A stretch of DNA of 64,000 nucleotides from Dryomyza anilis (lineage: Eukaryota > Arthropoda > Insecta > Diptera > Dryomyzidae). This document shows positions 21,800-32,015 of this stretch, in pieces. Position 1 is the first letter of the stretch; each line of letters opens with the position of its first letter. A model generated the notes under the pieces. It saw only the letters and a list, made by a program, of their open reading frames with translations. It had not been told where the DNA came from and made no database searches. The position numbers were made by a program, and so were the translations under genes. The stretch is taken from positions 122,339,593 through 122,403,592 of the forward strand of contig OX638130.1 in the NCBI GenBank assembly GCA_951804985.1, in the 5' to 3' direction.

Positions 21800-24200
21800 T
21801 GTAACTCTACACCACATGTGGTCGACACATCGATCATTTGTAATATCAACAGCATATTGGCTTTATTAAAACGAGTACCAATCGCACGAAGATTAACCAA
21901 ATTTAAACTTGCGATCGAACGCCAATCGATCGTCGATGAAAAAATTTACACATTTATATCTGCTGTATATGAAAAATACCACGACGGTCACCGAAGTCAT
22001 GGCGACGTGTCAATCTTATGTTGTCTTCCCACTGCGTCAGCTCAGCTCATCTCGATCCAATCACAATCTAATTTTAAACTCAATTTAAAGAAAAACATGT
22101 TTCGCTGTGCGGTTCGTCGCGGCATTCATACCATCGTCATTCGTCATTGTGATGAGAGAGTGATTGCTCGCTCGCATGTCCAGCAGCATGTCCGTCGCCA
22201 TTCGGTCCATCAAGCAGACGTACGAGATGTGCGTTCGTCGCGTTGCGTCTCCCGCATGGAAACTGCTGGCTCATGGACAAACCGATCGTGTCTCAGAGAC
22301 GTAAAACAAAATGGATTTGTCCAACATATCCAATAAAAAAAACAGCGAAGAATCAAAAAAAACCTCACTCAGCAATCTTAGGAATTAATAAAAATACAAC
22401 CCAATCGCCATTACTGAATGCGATTCACCGACATTCACATCGATGCCAACAATCGATTCCCAAACAACAACGCTTCTCAGCCATCGTTCAAACTCGTACA
22501 GCACATATCTGTTGGCTCACGTTTCCTTTGATCGTCATCTTCATCTTCATTCTCATCCTCAACCTGGTCGTCTTGGTCTTGGTCTCAGCACTCATTTTCA
22601 TCTCTCGTGCCGCATCCTATGGAAAATTCAATATCTTGGTCTCATTTTGACACTTTTGACAAATTGCTTTAATATCCCTTTTTGCGCCATAACCCAATGA
22701 AGTTACGTTCTATAGAATTGAGTCGAGTCGAGCCGCGTCGAGTCACAGAGGCCATCATCGTCATTATGATCGGACTCATCATCGCCGGCACCAATGCGAT
22801 CTGCGTTTGCAATATGGGTTGCTGGCAACACGTCCGTCGATGCACCGGCCGGCCGGCAATGCAATGGCATAATTTCGCTATGGTTTCATTTCCTTGGCCA
22901 AAAGGGTTTGCGCCCTGATGCGGTCGCACTGCGGAGATGTGCTCTTGAAGATATGATCCACTCACAAACCGTTGCCGATTGCACATTACGTGAAACTTCA
23001 ATTTAGATTGGTTGGGGTCCCCAGCAATATTGGCCTGCTGCTGGGGCGCGATATTTATGCGACTGACTGCGCAAACACGTCGAGTGTTGGTGTTTGCTGT
23101 TTGGTGCATTGGCACGTTTCGATATCGTTGAGATCGAAAATTGATCGGTCGGCAATGGAATTGATTTGTTGCTGCGTTGATTATACCGCAGAATGGGTTA
23201 CGGCAAATGCAGTTTCTTGCAGTTGAAAACATGAGCCTTACGTCTGATTGGGAATAGACAATGTCAATGGGGACAATTTCAAAAGTTAGTACATTGTCTA
23301 TCTCATAAATACTTTGAAAAAAAAAAAATCTCTATAAACTGTAACACTTCAAGCCACCGAAGCGCGCAATATATGGCAACACTGTGTCTGTCCCACCTTC
23401 TGATTTTCACTTATTTACATTTTAATTATGAAAAAAAGCATCTAAATCCACAACAACTCAATGTGTGTATGATGTGATCAAGAAACGCAAACATTTTTGC
23501 GAAACCAAATGTTTATGTTGAGAAATCACACGCTTTGGTCTCACCCGGTTTCACTTCTGATCAGTTTAAGCCACACTGGACACACAATGGAACGATGTGG
23601 AATGGTACGTGGCGGCGCACGCAGCAGCAGTCTGCACTCGCACCGACCGAGTGTCCCAAATCTCCACATTGATTTTCCACATTGTCAGGCAGTCAAGAAA
23701 GCGAGACAAGATGCTTTAAGACGCGTCTGTCTCTGCTCTGCGAATGCGCTCCGTTGAACACCACCAAAATGTAATGAAATGAAAGCCAACAAAAGCCATA
23801 GACTGTAGTCTGGTCTCGTCTCGTCTCGTCTGGAAACAGACCACTTCGACCATATTGTACACTATCTACGGTGACGTGGTCAAAATTTGTTGCATTGCAT
23901 TTGTTGGATTTGGATTGCATTTGTGTCGGAGCACCGATCAGCCAAGTGTGAAGAAGTCAACTAACGCCGTTTGAAGTTCCACTCCAGTTGAAGCTACAAA
24001 AGAAGAAGACTACGAAGTAAAAGAAGAAGAGACGCGTTTAATGTTTGACATGCGATCTTGGTCGCAAAGTGTCTCGGATTGTGACACAGACCCCAGCGGA
24101 CAATTAGACGAGTTGTCGCTTCGTTGACCGTCGACGCATAAATTTGCATATTTTAAGACACCACATCTGTGATCGGAGTCGAATGTTTTTTAGACCAAAA
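21800..24200. other. Largest single-copy-looking island, no gene recognised
   Basis: About 2.4 kb of balanced composition. The longest ATG frame is 187 codons at 22669-23232 minus, but four other frames overlap it on the plus strand and its sequence, rich in Arg, Asn and Cys, resembles no known family. A 172-codon frame at 21818-22336 begins with GTG, not ATG. Short TCGAG/GTCGA and TCTCG repeats lie at 22720-22745 and 23812-23832. It could hold a regulatory region or untranslated exon, and a lineage-restricted gene cannot be excluded. Confidence 0.35.
22669..23232 (-). CDS. Uncertain 187-codon open frame, unknown product
   Basis: The longest ATG-initiated frame in the window that is not low complexity. 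It reads MFSTARNCICRNPF at the start, has no signal peptide or membrane segment that I can see, no repeats and no recognised motif. Several plus-strand frames of 70-84 codons cover the same DNA, as expected when G+C content lowers stop frequency. I judge it more likely chance than gene and list it only because nothing else in this island is better. Confidence 0.1.
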   Translation of the reverse strand: MFSTARNCICRNPFCGIINAATNQFHCRPINFRSQRYRNVPMHQTANTNTRRVCAVSRINIAPQQQANIAGDPNQSKLKFHVMCNRQRFVSGSYLQEHISAVRPHQGANPFGQGNETIAKLCHCIAGRPVHRRTCCQQPILQTQIALVPAMMSPIIMTMMASVTRRGSTRLNSIERNFIGLWRKKGY

Positions 24201-24470
24201 ATTAAAAAATTGTACATTGTCATATTATACTATGTGCTATGTGGCTATATCTAGGAGGTAAGACATATGGAATGGTATTTTGTAAGATATGAGTGGACTT
24301 TCTAGACAGATCGCATTGCTAAAATAATGATAAATCTAGTACAAATGTAGGAGAAGACCTAATTGTATGAAGAATGATTGGTAACTTTTAGAATGTGTCG
24401 ATTAGAATGTAAGTACTTTTAAAGGTAAAGGTATTTTTAAAGGTATGCTATTTTTATTGGTTCATGTACA

Positions 24471-25195
24471 TTTCCCCGAAAGATACGGAAAGTGCGGAAA
24501 GTGCGATAATTACCATTTCGAATGTTTCGGGGAATTGTCCATTCGGGGAAGTGGTCATTTAGGGAAATGACTTCGGGAAAATGTCTTTCGGGGTACTGGC
24601 TTTCGGGAAAGTGTCTTGCTCTTTAATTGACGACTAGTCATTATCAAAATAGGACTTTGCTGTAAAATCGAGTAATCTTGTATTACTATATGGGAAGACC
24701 AAACTAAAGAAAGACCGATTTCTGAAGATTTTCGAATAGGGTGAAATGACTTCTAATCAGTTTTATACTTTTAATCCTTTCTACATATGTGGTAATATAT
24801 AATGAATGGTATTGGGAGAGTAAAGAGAGTACAATTCCCCTAAATTTACATTTCCCCGAAATGTGGATGGGCAAAAGTGGGCGGAAGGTGCGAAAATTAC
24901 CATTTTGAGGTACTGTCCGTTTCGGGGAAATGTCCATTCGGGGAAGTGAACGTTCACGGAAATGACTCCGGGAAATATCTTCAGGGGTAATGGCTTTCGG
25001 GAAAGTGTCTTGCTACGATTATAATTGACGACTAGTCTTTATAGAAATAGGACATTTCTGTAATATCAAGTAATCTTGTTCTACTATATGGAAAGACCAA
25101 AGGGAAGAAAGACCGATTTCTGAAGATTGTGGAATAGGGTGAAATGACTTCTAAACAGTTTTATACTTTTTATTCTTTCTGAATAGGAGGTAAGA
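24471..25195 (+). repeat. ~376-bp tandem duplication with TTCGGGGAA motifs
   Basis: Two direct copies start with ATTTCCCCGAAA at about 24471 and 24847. Each begins with a run of short degenerate units such as TTCGGGGAAATGTCC, then has AATTGACGACTAGTC, then CTATATGG(G/A)AAGACCAAA and AAGAAAGACCGATTTCTGAA. The second half resembles the interior of the long CCCAGT-family copies at 29.5-29.9 and 33.8-33.9 kb. Confidence 0.85.
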
Positions 25196-25225
25196 CATAT
25201 ATAATTAATGGTATTGGGAGAGTAA

Positions 25226-25303
25226 ACCGTCGGTGGTTAAGTGGTTATTACGAGAGAGCCCGGCCTAAGTTCTCAAAGGACTGTAGCGCCAAACTATTAT
25301 TAT
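25226..25303 (+). mobile_element. SINE copy with internal deletion
   Basis: The head CCGTCGGTGGTTAAGTGGTT matches the tRNA-like start of the SINE at 8365, followed directly by CGAGAGAGCCCGGCCTAAGT and GACTGTAGCGCCAAACTATT, which match its last 60 bp. About 220 bp between are missing. Such head-tail copies are probably deletion products. It lies just after the 24.5-25.2 kb duplication. Confidence 0.75.
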
Positions 25304-25705
25304 GGCATTATTATAATTTGTATTAGACATCTGTACAAATGCATTTAGAACCTATGTCAAGACATATATTTTATTTCAAAAGATTCACTGTCCCCGACCC
25401 TATAAGCATAGATCGAACATCAAATGAAAGTGTTGCTAAAAACAACAACAAAGCACAAGTACTGTCAAAACAAAACACAAACAAGAAGTAATTGTAGTGA
25501 ATAGGTCAATAATCATGTGCAATAAAAATTCAAATACTAAAATGTAATGTTTATGACACTGAGTACTGAGTACATTCTTTGTTCATTGTTACTCTAAGGA
25601 ATATTCATTAATATGGAAGTATAGAAAAAAATGAAAAGATATAGAGATATCATATAATACTTTATATTAAGTTTATTTATTTATCGAACAACATTTTTTC
25701 ATTAT

Positions 25706-26437
25706 TTTTTTTATACCCTACACTAAGAGTGAAAGGGTATATTCAGTTTGGTACGCCGTTTGTAACACCCAGAAGGAAGCATCTCCGGTATATATATTCT
25801 TGATCAACATGACCTCCTGAGTCGATTTAGCGATGTCCGTCTATCCGTCTGTCTGTCCGTCTGTCTGTCCGTCTGTCTGTCCGTCTGTCTGTCTGTTGAA
25901 ATCCCTACTACTTTTAAAATTGAAGAGCTAGATAAATGAAACTTATAACTTAGATTACTAATATACCTACGCTGTATGTGCGAAAAAATTGGCGAGATCG
26001 GTCCATTGTGACCTATGATCCGACCACTTATGTTCAAATACCTCATGTAAAATGTACATATAAAGATCAATTTTTATGTATACGTGCATAGGTAAACTTT
26101 TTTGGTCAAATATATATTGATATCATGCTCAAATACATGATAATAATGTTTTCCGGCGAAAAGACTTGTGGTTCACAAAAAAAAAATCGAAATTCGGTAC
26201 ACATACCCATTTGTAAATATGGGTATCAAATGAATGGAAATTCTTCAGCGATTGAATGTTTGTAGTTATTTTCAGGATTCGTATACCCTGTTGACCTATA
26301 TATCTCTTTGAATGGTAACCACACATATGTGTAGGGTATTTATAGTCGGCTTAGACCGACTATAATTTTGATAATCCTAACAATCATAATTACACCTACT
26401 TTAAAATTTCCCATGTGATCTAACCTTCCCAACTGGT
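25706..26437 (+). mobile_element. Mini-me/Helitron-like repeat, copy A
   Basis: Begins with TATACCCTACACTAAGAGTG then AAAGGGTATA, a subterminal inverted pair, followed by TTGATCAACATGACCTCCTG and a GTCT/GTCC microsatellite at 25836-25894. Near the end is a perfect 9-bp hairpin, TATAGTCGG and CCGACTATA around CTTAGA at 26341-26364. Similarity to the other copies stops after TTCCCAACTGGTT. The arrangement of TATACCC start, GTCY tract and 3' hairpin resembles dipteran mini-me repeats, often considered Helitron-related; that link is from memory. No coding capacity. Confidence 0.88.
25836..25894 (+). repeat. GTCT/GTCC microsatellite
   Basis: Interrupted run of GTCT and GTCC units inside the mini-me-like copy A; longer than in copies B and C, where (GTCT)n is 3-5 units. 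Confidence 0.9.
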
Positions 26438-29100
26438 TTTTTTTTTGAAAATTATTATTTTTTTTTTTTTAATTTATTCTTTTACGATAAATTTTAATAA
26501 ACACATAAATACCGAACACAACATTACTGCCGTCGAATGTCGAGCGGCAGATTTATTGTTGTTTTCAATGTTCGTCTTCTTACGCTTACTCGCTGCACTC
26601 ACAGTCATTTGGTTTTGTTTTAAAAACATTGAATGTCTTGAAAAATGTCTTGACACCAATTAAACAAATACTGCAGTGAAGCGTAGTCACTGCAGAGACT
26701 TTCCTATAATACTGTAGACTGCCATTGCAAAATGAGTTCAATATTGTAGATGCCGGTAGTGCATATTTTGCAGAGGGCACTACAAATACTTTTGTACAGA
26801 TTTCTAATATGTATAACTTTTTTATTAGTATATTGAAGGATACAAATTAGAGAAGTACTAGTTTTCCATTCAGATGAAGTTACTTGTGAAACTATAATAA
26901 TGTTAGAATTTTAGATTTATTGTTAAATGGTCTTAAATGGAAAGAAGTTTATAAAGCATCGAGTTAAAAGCAATATTTCTGTGAACATGATTTAAATGTT
27001 TATATATATGGTAAGACATATTATAAGTAACATTTTTTTTTTTTTGAGAGATAACTAGCCTTCTCGGTAGACCAATGGAAAGAACACCAATTTAGAGAAA
27101 TTTGGTATTATTATAAGGAATAGCCAGACTTAATGAAAAACGATTATTTATTTTCGAATGGAGTGGTTTTGTTTACAATGGTATTTCTTCATAACAAATA
27201 CTAGAAATAATAAATTTATACTTCAATGGAATGAAAGAAAAGATCATTTCTAAAATAGGTTTTGAACAGGTTTTGAAATATGATGTCAGCTTTTATATTT
27301 CTCCTAAGTTGCTATAATTTTTTTAACTATGTGAAATGGAATGGTTCATCATCGTAAGTTGAAATTTTATTCAACTTACTATATATACAAGGGCTATTAA
27401 TTGATGCAGCAAAAGAATTTGCTAAATTTACGAATTATTCCATTTACTATGCGAATTGCACTACTATAATATTTAAAAGATATGGCTTTCTCATTAGAAA
27501 GAAAGGAATTTTTGATATATGGACCTAAATTCCATATTTCTCTTAGCACAGTTCAAAGGTTTTAAATATTAGAAATGAATGCACTGCTCAAAAATCTTTT
27601 GCAATACCCAACAGAAAAAAACAAACTCATCATGAGAGTCTACAAATATGGCAATTAGTTCTGCCGGACTGTTTCGCTTGAGTACATAAACTCAAGCACC
27701 TACTACTGAGGAAGTAATGAGCGGAAAAAATGCAAAAATATTCGTTTGTCGCCTTTTTTTGTCATGGTGATCTTTTCAGCTCAACCCTACAGTATCATTA
27801 CAACAGTTTGTCAAACATTTTCTGCTTTTTTATCATGTGGAACATCAACACATTACCCCAATAATTTTTTTCGAAACCAGTTCTTGTTGTATACTTGCTG
27901 GACATTGTGTCATATTCAGCCGTTGGGACAATTTTTAATTAACATATGAATTATAGCGACAATTTCATTACTGTTGTGCTCATCTTGTGGTAGTATAGTA
28001 AGTGGGGATTTGGTTGGACGACCACACAGGTGCGCATGCGTAAAAGTGTCTTAATTTTATATGTTTTTTGTGCACAAAGCGTTAACTTTATGGAGAGCGA
28101 TGATTTGGAATTAGGAGAAATCTCTACTAGAAAGATTTTGACAGTTTAATGTTCAATATTCGATTAACTACTGAATGTAGTAAAAATCTGTATCCATTTT
28201 TACAAAGCACCTCATTGAATTCTATTGTTTGGAAAACATCCTACACCTGCAACTTCAATAAAACTCACACGGAACACCACATTAGACCCTAATAAAAACC
28301 GTGACCTTTAACAACATGGTTAGTCGTCCAGATTGCAGATAACAAACATATGTAGACATAAAAGCACTAAAAAAACTAGCAATTAAAGGTCATTATACAG
28401 CGGGAAACCCTGTTCATTTTAGTCGGTGGCTGCAACCAGTCCAAGTCAACTTCTTAAGGGTGACAAACGACGATATAGGACATTGTCCTCAACGTTGCCG
28501 GCAAAGTAGAGACAACGAAAACAACGTCGGTTGTCTATATAAAGCCACAACTACTGCGGCATGAAATTAAATCCAACATAATAAACTCTGGGGGCGTCTT
28601 ATCTGAGAAATCCAATATAGCAGCCACGGTTGGCATATATTCGATGAGAGTTCTCTGGAACTTTGTGCAGCATAAAGACGACACTTGTGTGTGCCAACTG
28701 CAAGACAGTGGAATTATTAATGAGCTACGCGAAAAGTGCGACCAAATGTGACGCTTAAATATTCATGAGATGCGAAATGGCATGGCATAGCATGACATTG
28801 CATGGAAGAAAAAAGCACCACCAGCGACCACGGGGTCTTTTGTGGATTGACCGAAACCGAAGTGCCTGTGCCTGATACAATGGAAATCTTGTAGACATGT
28901 TGCACTTGTCGCCTAAACACAACAGATCACAAAAGAAATGACTCAAACATATATCAGTGATCAGTGCTCTTGGTGGCCGGCAGGGTGCATATAGAGTAGT
29001 ATTTCTGGTAGAATTTGGTTTTTGTGAAACTCTATAGTTTCGAAAGGTGAAAGGTTGAGCTTTGGGATGGTATATTTTTTGAGTAGATATTAGAAACTAA
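26438..29100. other. Interval without recognised gene or repeat
   Basis: A+T-rich until about 28000; more balanced from 28300 to 29000. Small frames at 26445-26780 and 27746-27949 match nothing I know. A TATA-like TATATAAAG lies at 28536. No families shared with the rest of the window were seen. Confidence 0.35.
28536..28544 (+). promoter_or_regulatory. TATA-box-like sequence in an island
   Basis: TATATAAAG in locally balanced DNA, upstream of CCACAACTACTGC. A match of this kind is expected often by chance in A+T-rich DNA, and no downstream frame supports it. Confidence 0.15.
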
Positions 29101-29505
29101 CCCAGTTAGTTCCTCGATATCGTTACGAGCTCAATGCGAGTAGATAGAGAAATCACTCGATATCGGACACGTTCTCGTAACGATTTCGAGCGTCAAATTG
29201 GTCCAACATGGTAGGTAGATATCGAAATGTTCTATAGGAGTTTTATCGATACGAGAAATTATTCTAAATCGGAACGATATCGAAGAAAAAATGATCAAAG
29301 TTTGAGATTGATTCGAAAAATTTGTCGATATCGATTTGATAAATGTTTAAATATCGTATATTGTCAAAGAATTTGAATTTTCGAAAATGTTTATAAATTA
29401 GAATCGAGAAAGTAACGAGATCGAACTTTTTTTATCGAAGGATTCGAAGGACTTCGAACATATCGTATTCAAAGATTTTTTAGTATTTCCACAGCTTTAT
29501 TATAA
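29101..29505 (-). mobile_element. CCCAGT-family TIR element, copy 1
   Basis: Starts CCCAGTTAGTTCCTCGATAT and carries CGTTACGAGCTCAATGCGAG, AAATTGGTCCAACATGG, ATCGGAACGATATCG and GAACTTTTTTTATCG in the family's order. It ends in decayed sequence next to a second copy; the inner end is missing or rearranged. The last ~55 bp (CGTATTCAAAGATTTTTTAG) also appear beside the copy at 33.56-34.14 kb, inverted. Confidence 0.7.
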
Positions 29506-30054
29506 CCCTGAATGCCAATCGTATTGGTAGAAGGAGAATTCACACATTTTCCTAGCAAAATTGAGCGTCAAATTGGACCTACAAATTTGAAGTACAGAGG
29601 TATGGTATTTTCAGTGACAACTATGCTTTTTAGATCAAATTGGACCTACAAATTTGAAGTACAGAGGTATGGTATTTTCAGTGACAACTATGCTTTTTAG
29701 ATGACGACATTTGCTGTAATATAGAGTGATCTTGTATTACTATACGGGAAGACCAAAATGAAGGATGACCGAATGTTAATTTCTGGAGAATAGGGTGGAA
29801 AAACTGATAAACGTATACCTTAATTACCTTCCTTTCTTTCTCCGATGCGTTCTGTCGGAATTTTCTTAATACGAATAATTATCGAAATCGGAATGATATT
29901 GAAGAAAAAAAAATTGAGATTTCATCGAAAAATACTGTGATATCGAGAAATATTAAAAATTCGAATCGATAAAGCAACGAGATCGAACTGTTTTATCAAA
30001 GATATTCGAGAAAGCTTCGATGAATCGAAGATCGTCGAGACATTGCTGACTGGG
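29506..30054 (-). mobile_element. CCCAGT-family TIR element, long variant, copy 2
   Basis: Begins CCCTGAATGCCAATCGTATT (a decayed CCCAGTATGCC end) and finishes GACATTGCTGACTGGG at 30054. Longer than the 399-bp form because it carries TATACGGGAAGACCAAA and TTTCTCCGATGCGTTC. An exact 67-bp duplication lies inside at 29568-29701. It is an inverted relative of the copy at 33.56-34.09 kb. Confidence 0.75.
29568..29701 (+). repeat. Exact 67-bp tandem duplication
   Basis: TCAAATTGGACCTACAAATT starts at 29568 and again at 29635; all 67 bases appear identical in both copies. The related element at 33.94-34.01 kb has the segment once, so the duplication came after the copies separated and is likely recent. 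Confidence 0.95.
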
Positions 30055-30062
30055 AATATCTA

Positions 30063-30461
30063 CCCAGTCTGCAATGTCTCGGAGACCTTCGATGCCTCGA
30101 ATTTTTATCGAATAACTTCGAGAAAAAAGTTCGATCTCGTTGCATTATCGATTCTAATTTTTATACTTTCTCGTACATTCAAATTCATTGACAAGATACG
30201 ATATATAAACATTTATCGCATCGATATTGTAATATTTTTCGAAGCAATATCGAACTTTGATCATTTTTTTCATCGATATCGTTACGATTACAAAAAAATA
30301 TCTCGTATCGAGAAAATTCCGACAAAACGCATCGATATCTACCTACCATATAGGTCCAATTTGACGCCCGATATCGGTTCGTGAAAGTGTCTGATATCGT
30401 GTGATTTCTCCTTTTTCTCGCATTGATCTCGTAACGATTTCGAAACGAATGGCATACTGGG
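30063..30461 (+). mobile_element. CCCAGT-family TIR element, 399-bp complete copy
   Basis: Runs from CCCAGTCTGCAATGTCTCGG to ACGAATGGCATACTGGG and is flanked by TA on both sides (30061-30062 and 30462-30463). Inside are GTTCGATCTCGTTGC, ACATTTATCGCATCGATATT, ATCGATATCGTTACG and GTCCAATTTGACGCCCGATA. The interior is dominated by TCGA/GATATC motifs. The TA duplication suggests a Tc1/mariner-type origin; no transposase. Confidence 0.82.
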
Positions 30462-30463
30462 TA

Positions 30464-30687
30464 AATATATCTTATATACTATACCAGTTCTGTTTACATG
30501 AATTTCTACCATATGTAATGTCTCTTTTGCCTTATAGAGTATTACTTCTGATCGTCGCCCGGAAGTTAAAATCTCGTATATCCTTCAGAAAATCTATGAA
30601 TATACGAGATTATAATTCTGAGCACATTGGTTTTAAGAAATACTTAAGAATGGAAAATGTCAGTATATATAAAGGTCACTGATTAAA
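30464..30687 (+). repeat. Flank duplicated again at 31.82-32.02 kb
   Basis: Contains TTTACATGAATTTCTACCA, AGTATTACTTCTGATC, AAATCTATGAATATACGAGA and AAGAATGGAAAATGTC. The same order recurs at 31826-32015 with substitutions. Both copies lie directly after a CCCAGT-family end, so the unit element-plus-flank was duplicated in tandem. Confidence 0.72.
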
Positions 30688-31069
30688 CACAGTCTGCCAT
30701 TCGATTCGATATCACTTTAAGACTGTTTCGAGATGTCGAGGAATTCATTCGATCTCGATAATGATTTCGTATATATATATTATACTACAATTCGTTCTAA
30801 GATGTACGCAGATATCGTAACGAGATAATAAAGTTTATTCGAAACGATTAAAAAAAAGCGATCCTGGATCGATATCGCATCGAATTTCGAGATTAATTCG
30901 AAAAACATTGCGAAATCGATCTAATAAATAGTTAAATATCGTATATTCTAACTAAATTTTATTTTTAGAAAAATAGTAGTGATAAAGCAACGAGATCGAA
31001 CTTTTTTTATTGCAGTTAGTTCGAGAAAACTTCGTTTATCAAAGAGCTCTGAAACATGGCAGACTGGGT
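30688..31069 (-). mobile_element. CCCAGT-family TIR element, copy 4
   Basis: Starts CACAGTCTGCCATTCGATTC and ends ACATGGCAGACTGGG at 31069, followed by TA. Inside: TTCGTATATATATATTATAC, GATCGATATCGCATCG and GAACTTTTTTTATTGCAG. About 380 bp, near the complete copy's length. Confidence 0.7.
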
Positions 31070-31823
31070 AGGGTTGAATTATTTCTAAACAGTTTTATAC
31101 GTAAATTGTCGTCCTTTATTTCTCCGATGTTTTCGATTGGAGTTTCTCGTTGTAAATCGGTACGATATCGAACTTTTTTTTATACCCTACACTAAGAGTG
31201 AAAGGGTATATTCAGTTTGGTACGCCGTTTGTAACACCCAGAAGAAAGCATCTCCGTTATGGATAAGTATATATATTCTTGATCAGCATGACCTCCTGAG
31301 TCGATTTGGCGATGTCCGTCTGTCTGTCTGTCTGGCGAGATCGGTTAATTGTGACCTGTGATCTGACCATTTATATTCAAATAACTCATATAAAATTTAC
31401 ATCTACAGTTCAATTTTACTGTATATGTGCTTAGGTAAACTTATTTGGTCAAATATATATTGACTTCATGTTCAAATACATGAAAATAATGTTTTCCCGC
31501 GAAACAACTTGTGGTATGGGTATCAAATGAATGGAAATTCTTCAGCGCTTGAAAGTTTGTAGTTATTTTCAGGACTCGTATATCCTGGTGACATATATAC
31601 CACTTAGAATGGTAACCACATATATGTGTAGGGTATTTATAGTCGGCTAAGAACGACTATAATGACTATAATTATGATAATCCTAACTATCATAATAACA
31701 CCTACTGTATAATGTCCCTACTTTAAAATGTCCCATGTGATCTAAACTTCCCAACTTGTTATTATTGAAGTTAGTTGAAATAACATCGAGGCATCGAAAG
31801 TCTCCGAGACATGGCAGACTAGG
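31070..31823 (-). mobile_element. CCCAGT-family copy interrupted by a mini-me-like insertion
   Basis: The left part (31070-31173) has ACAGTTTTATACG, ATTTCTCCGATGTTTTC and AATCGGTACGATATCGAAC. The right part (31761-31823) has AACATCGAGGCATCGAAAG and CGAGACATGGCAGACTAGG, the expected inner end. Between them sits the mini-me-like copy B. Part of the family's middle is missing. Confidence 0.65.
31174..31760 (+). mobile_element. Mini-me/Helitron-like repeat, copy B
   Basis: Same start (TATACCCTACACTAAGAGTG), short GTCT run at 31317-31333 and same end (CTTCCCAACTTGTT) as copy A. About 100 bp after the microsatellite are lost. The 3' hairpin at about 31637 has a mismatch (GTCGG against ACGAC), so this copy is decayed. 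It lies inside a CCCAGT-family element. Confidence 0.86.
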
Positions 31824-31825
31824 AA

Positions 31826-32015
31826 TATCTATACCTGTTTATATGATTTTCTACCAAATTAATACATGTTTTTGCCAATAGTACTTCTGATATATAACCT
31901 CGTATTATCTTTAGAAATCTATTAATACACGATATTATAATTCCGGTGTGAGGATGGTTTTAGGGAGGTGGTTTTAGGGAACTCTTAAGGATGGAAAATG
32001 TACGTATATATTGAG
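31826..32015 (+). repeat. Second copy of the 30.46-30.69 kb flank
   Basis: TTTATATGATTTTCTACCA, AGTACTTCTGATATA, AAATCTATTAATACACGA and AAGGATGGAAAATGTACG match the sequence after the complete CCCAGT element. A small internal duplication GGTTTTAGGGA occurs near 31954-31980. Confidence 0.7.

Noticed and set aside
21818..22336. 172-codon plus-strand gene
   Set aside because: Starts with GTG, which is not a normal fly start; first methionine is far inside; no known domain and other frames overlap.
22669..23232. 187-codon minus-strand gene at higher confidence
   Set aside because: Has an ATG but shows no recognisable feature, and several plus-strand frames cover the same DNA; kept only as a very low-confidence entry.
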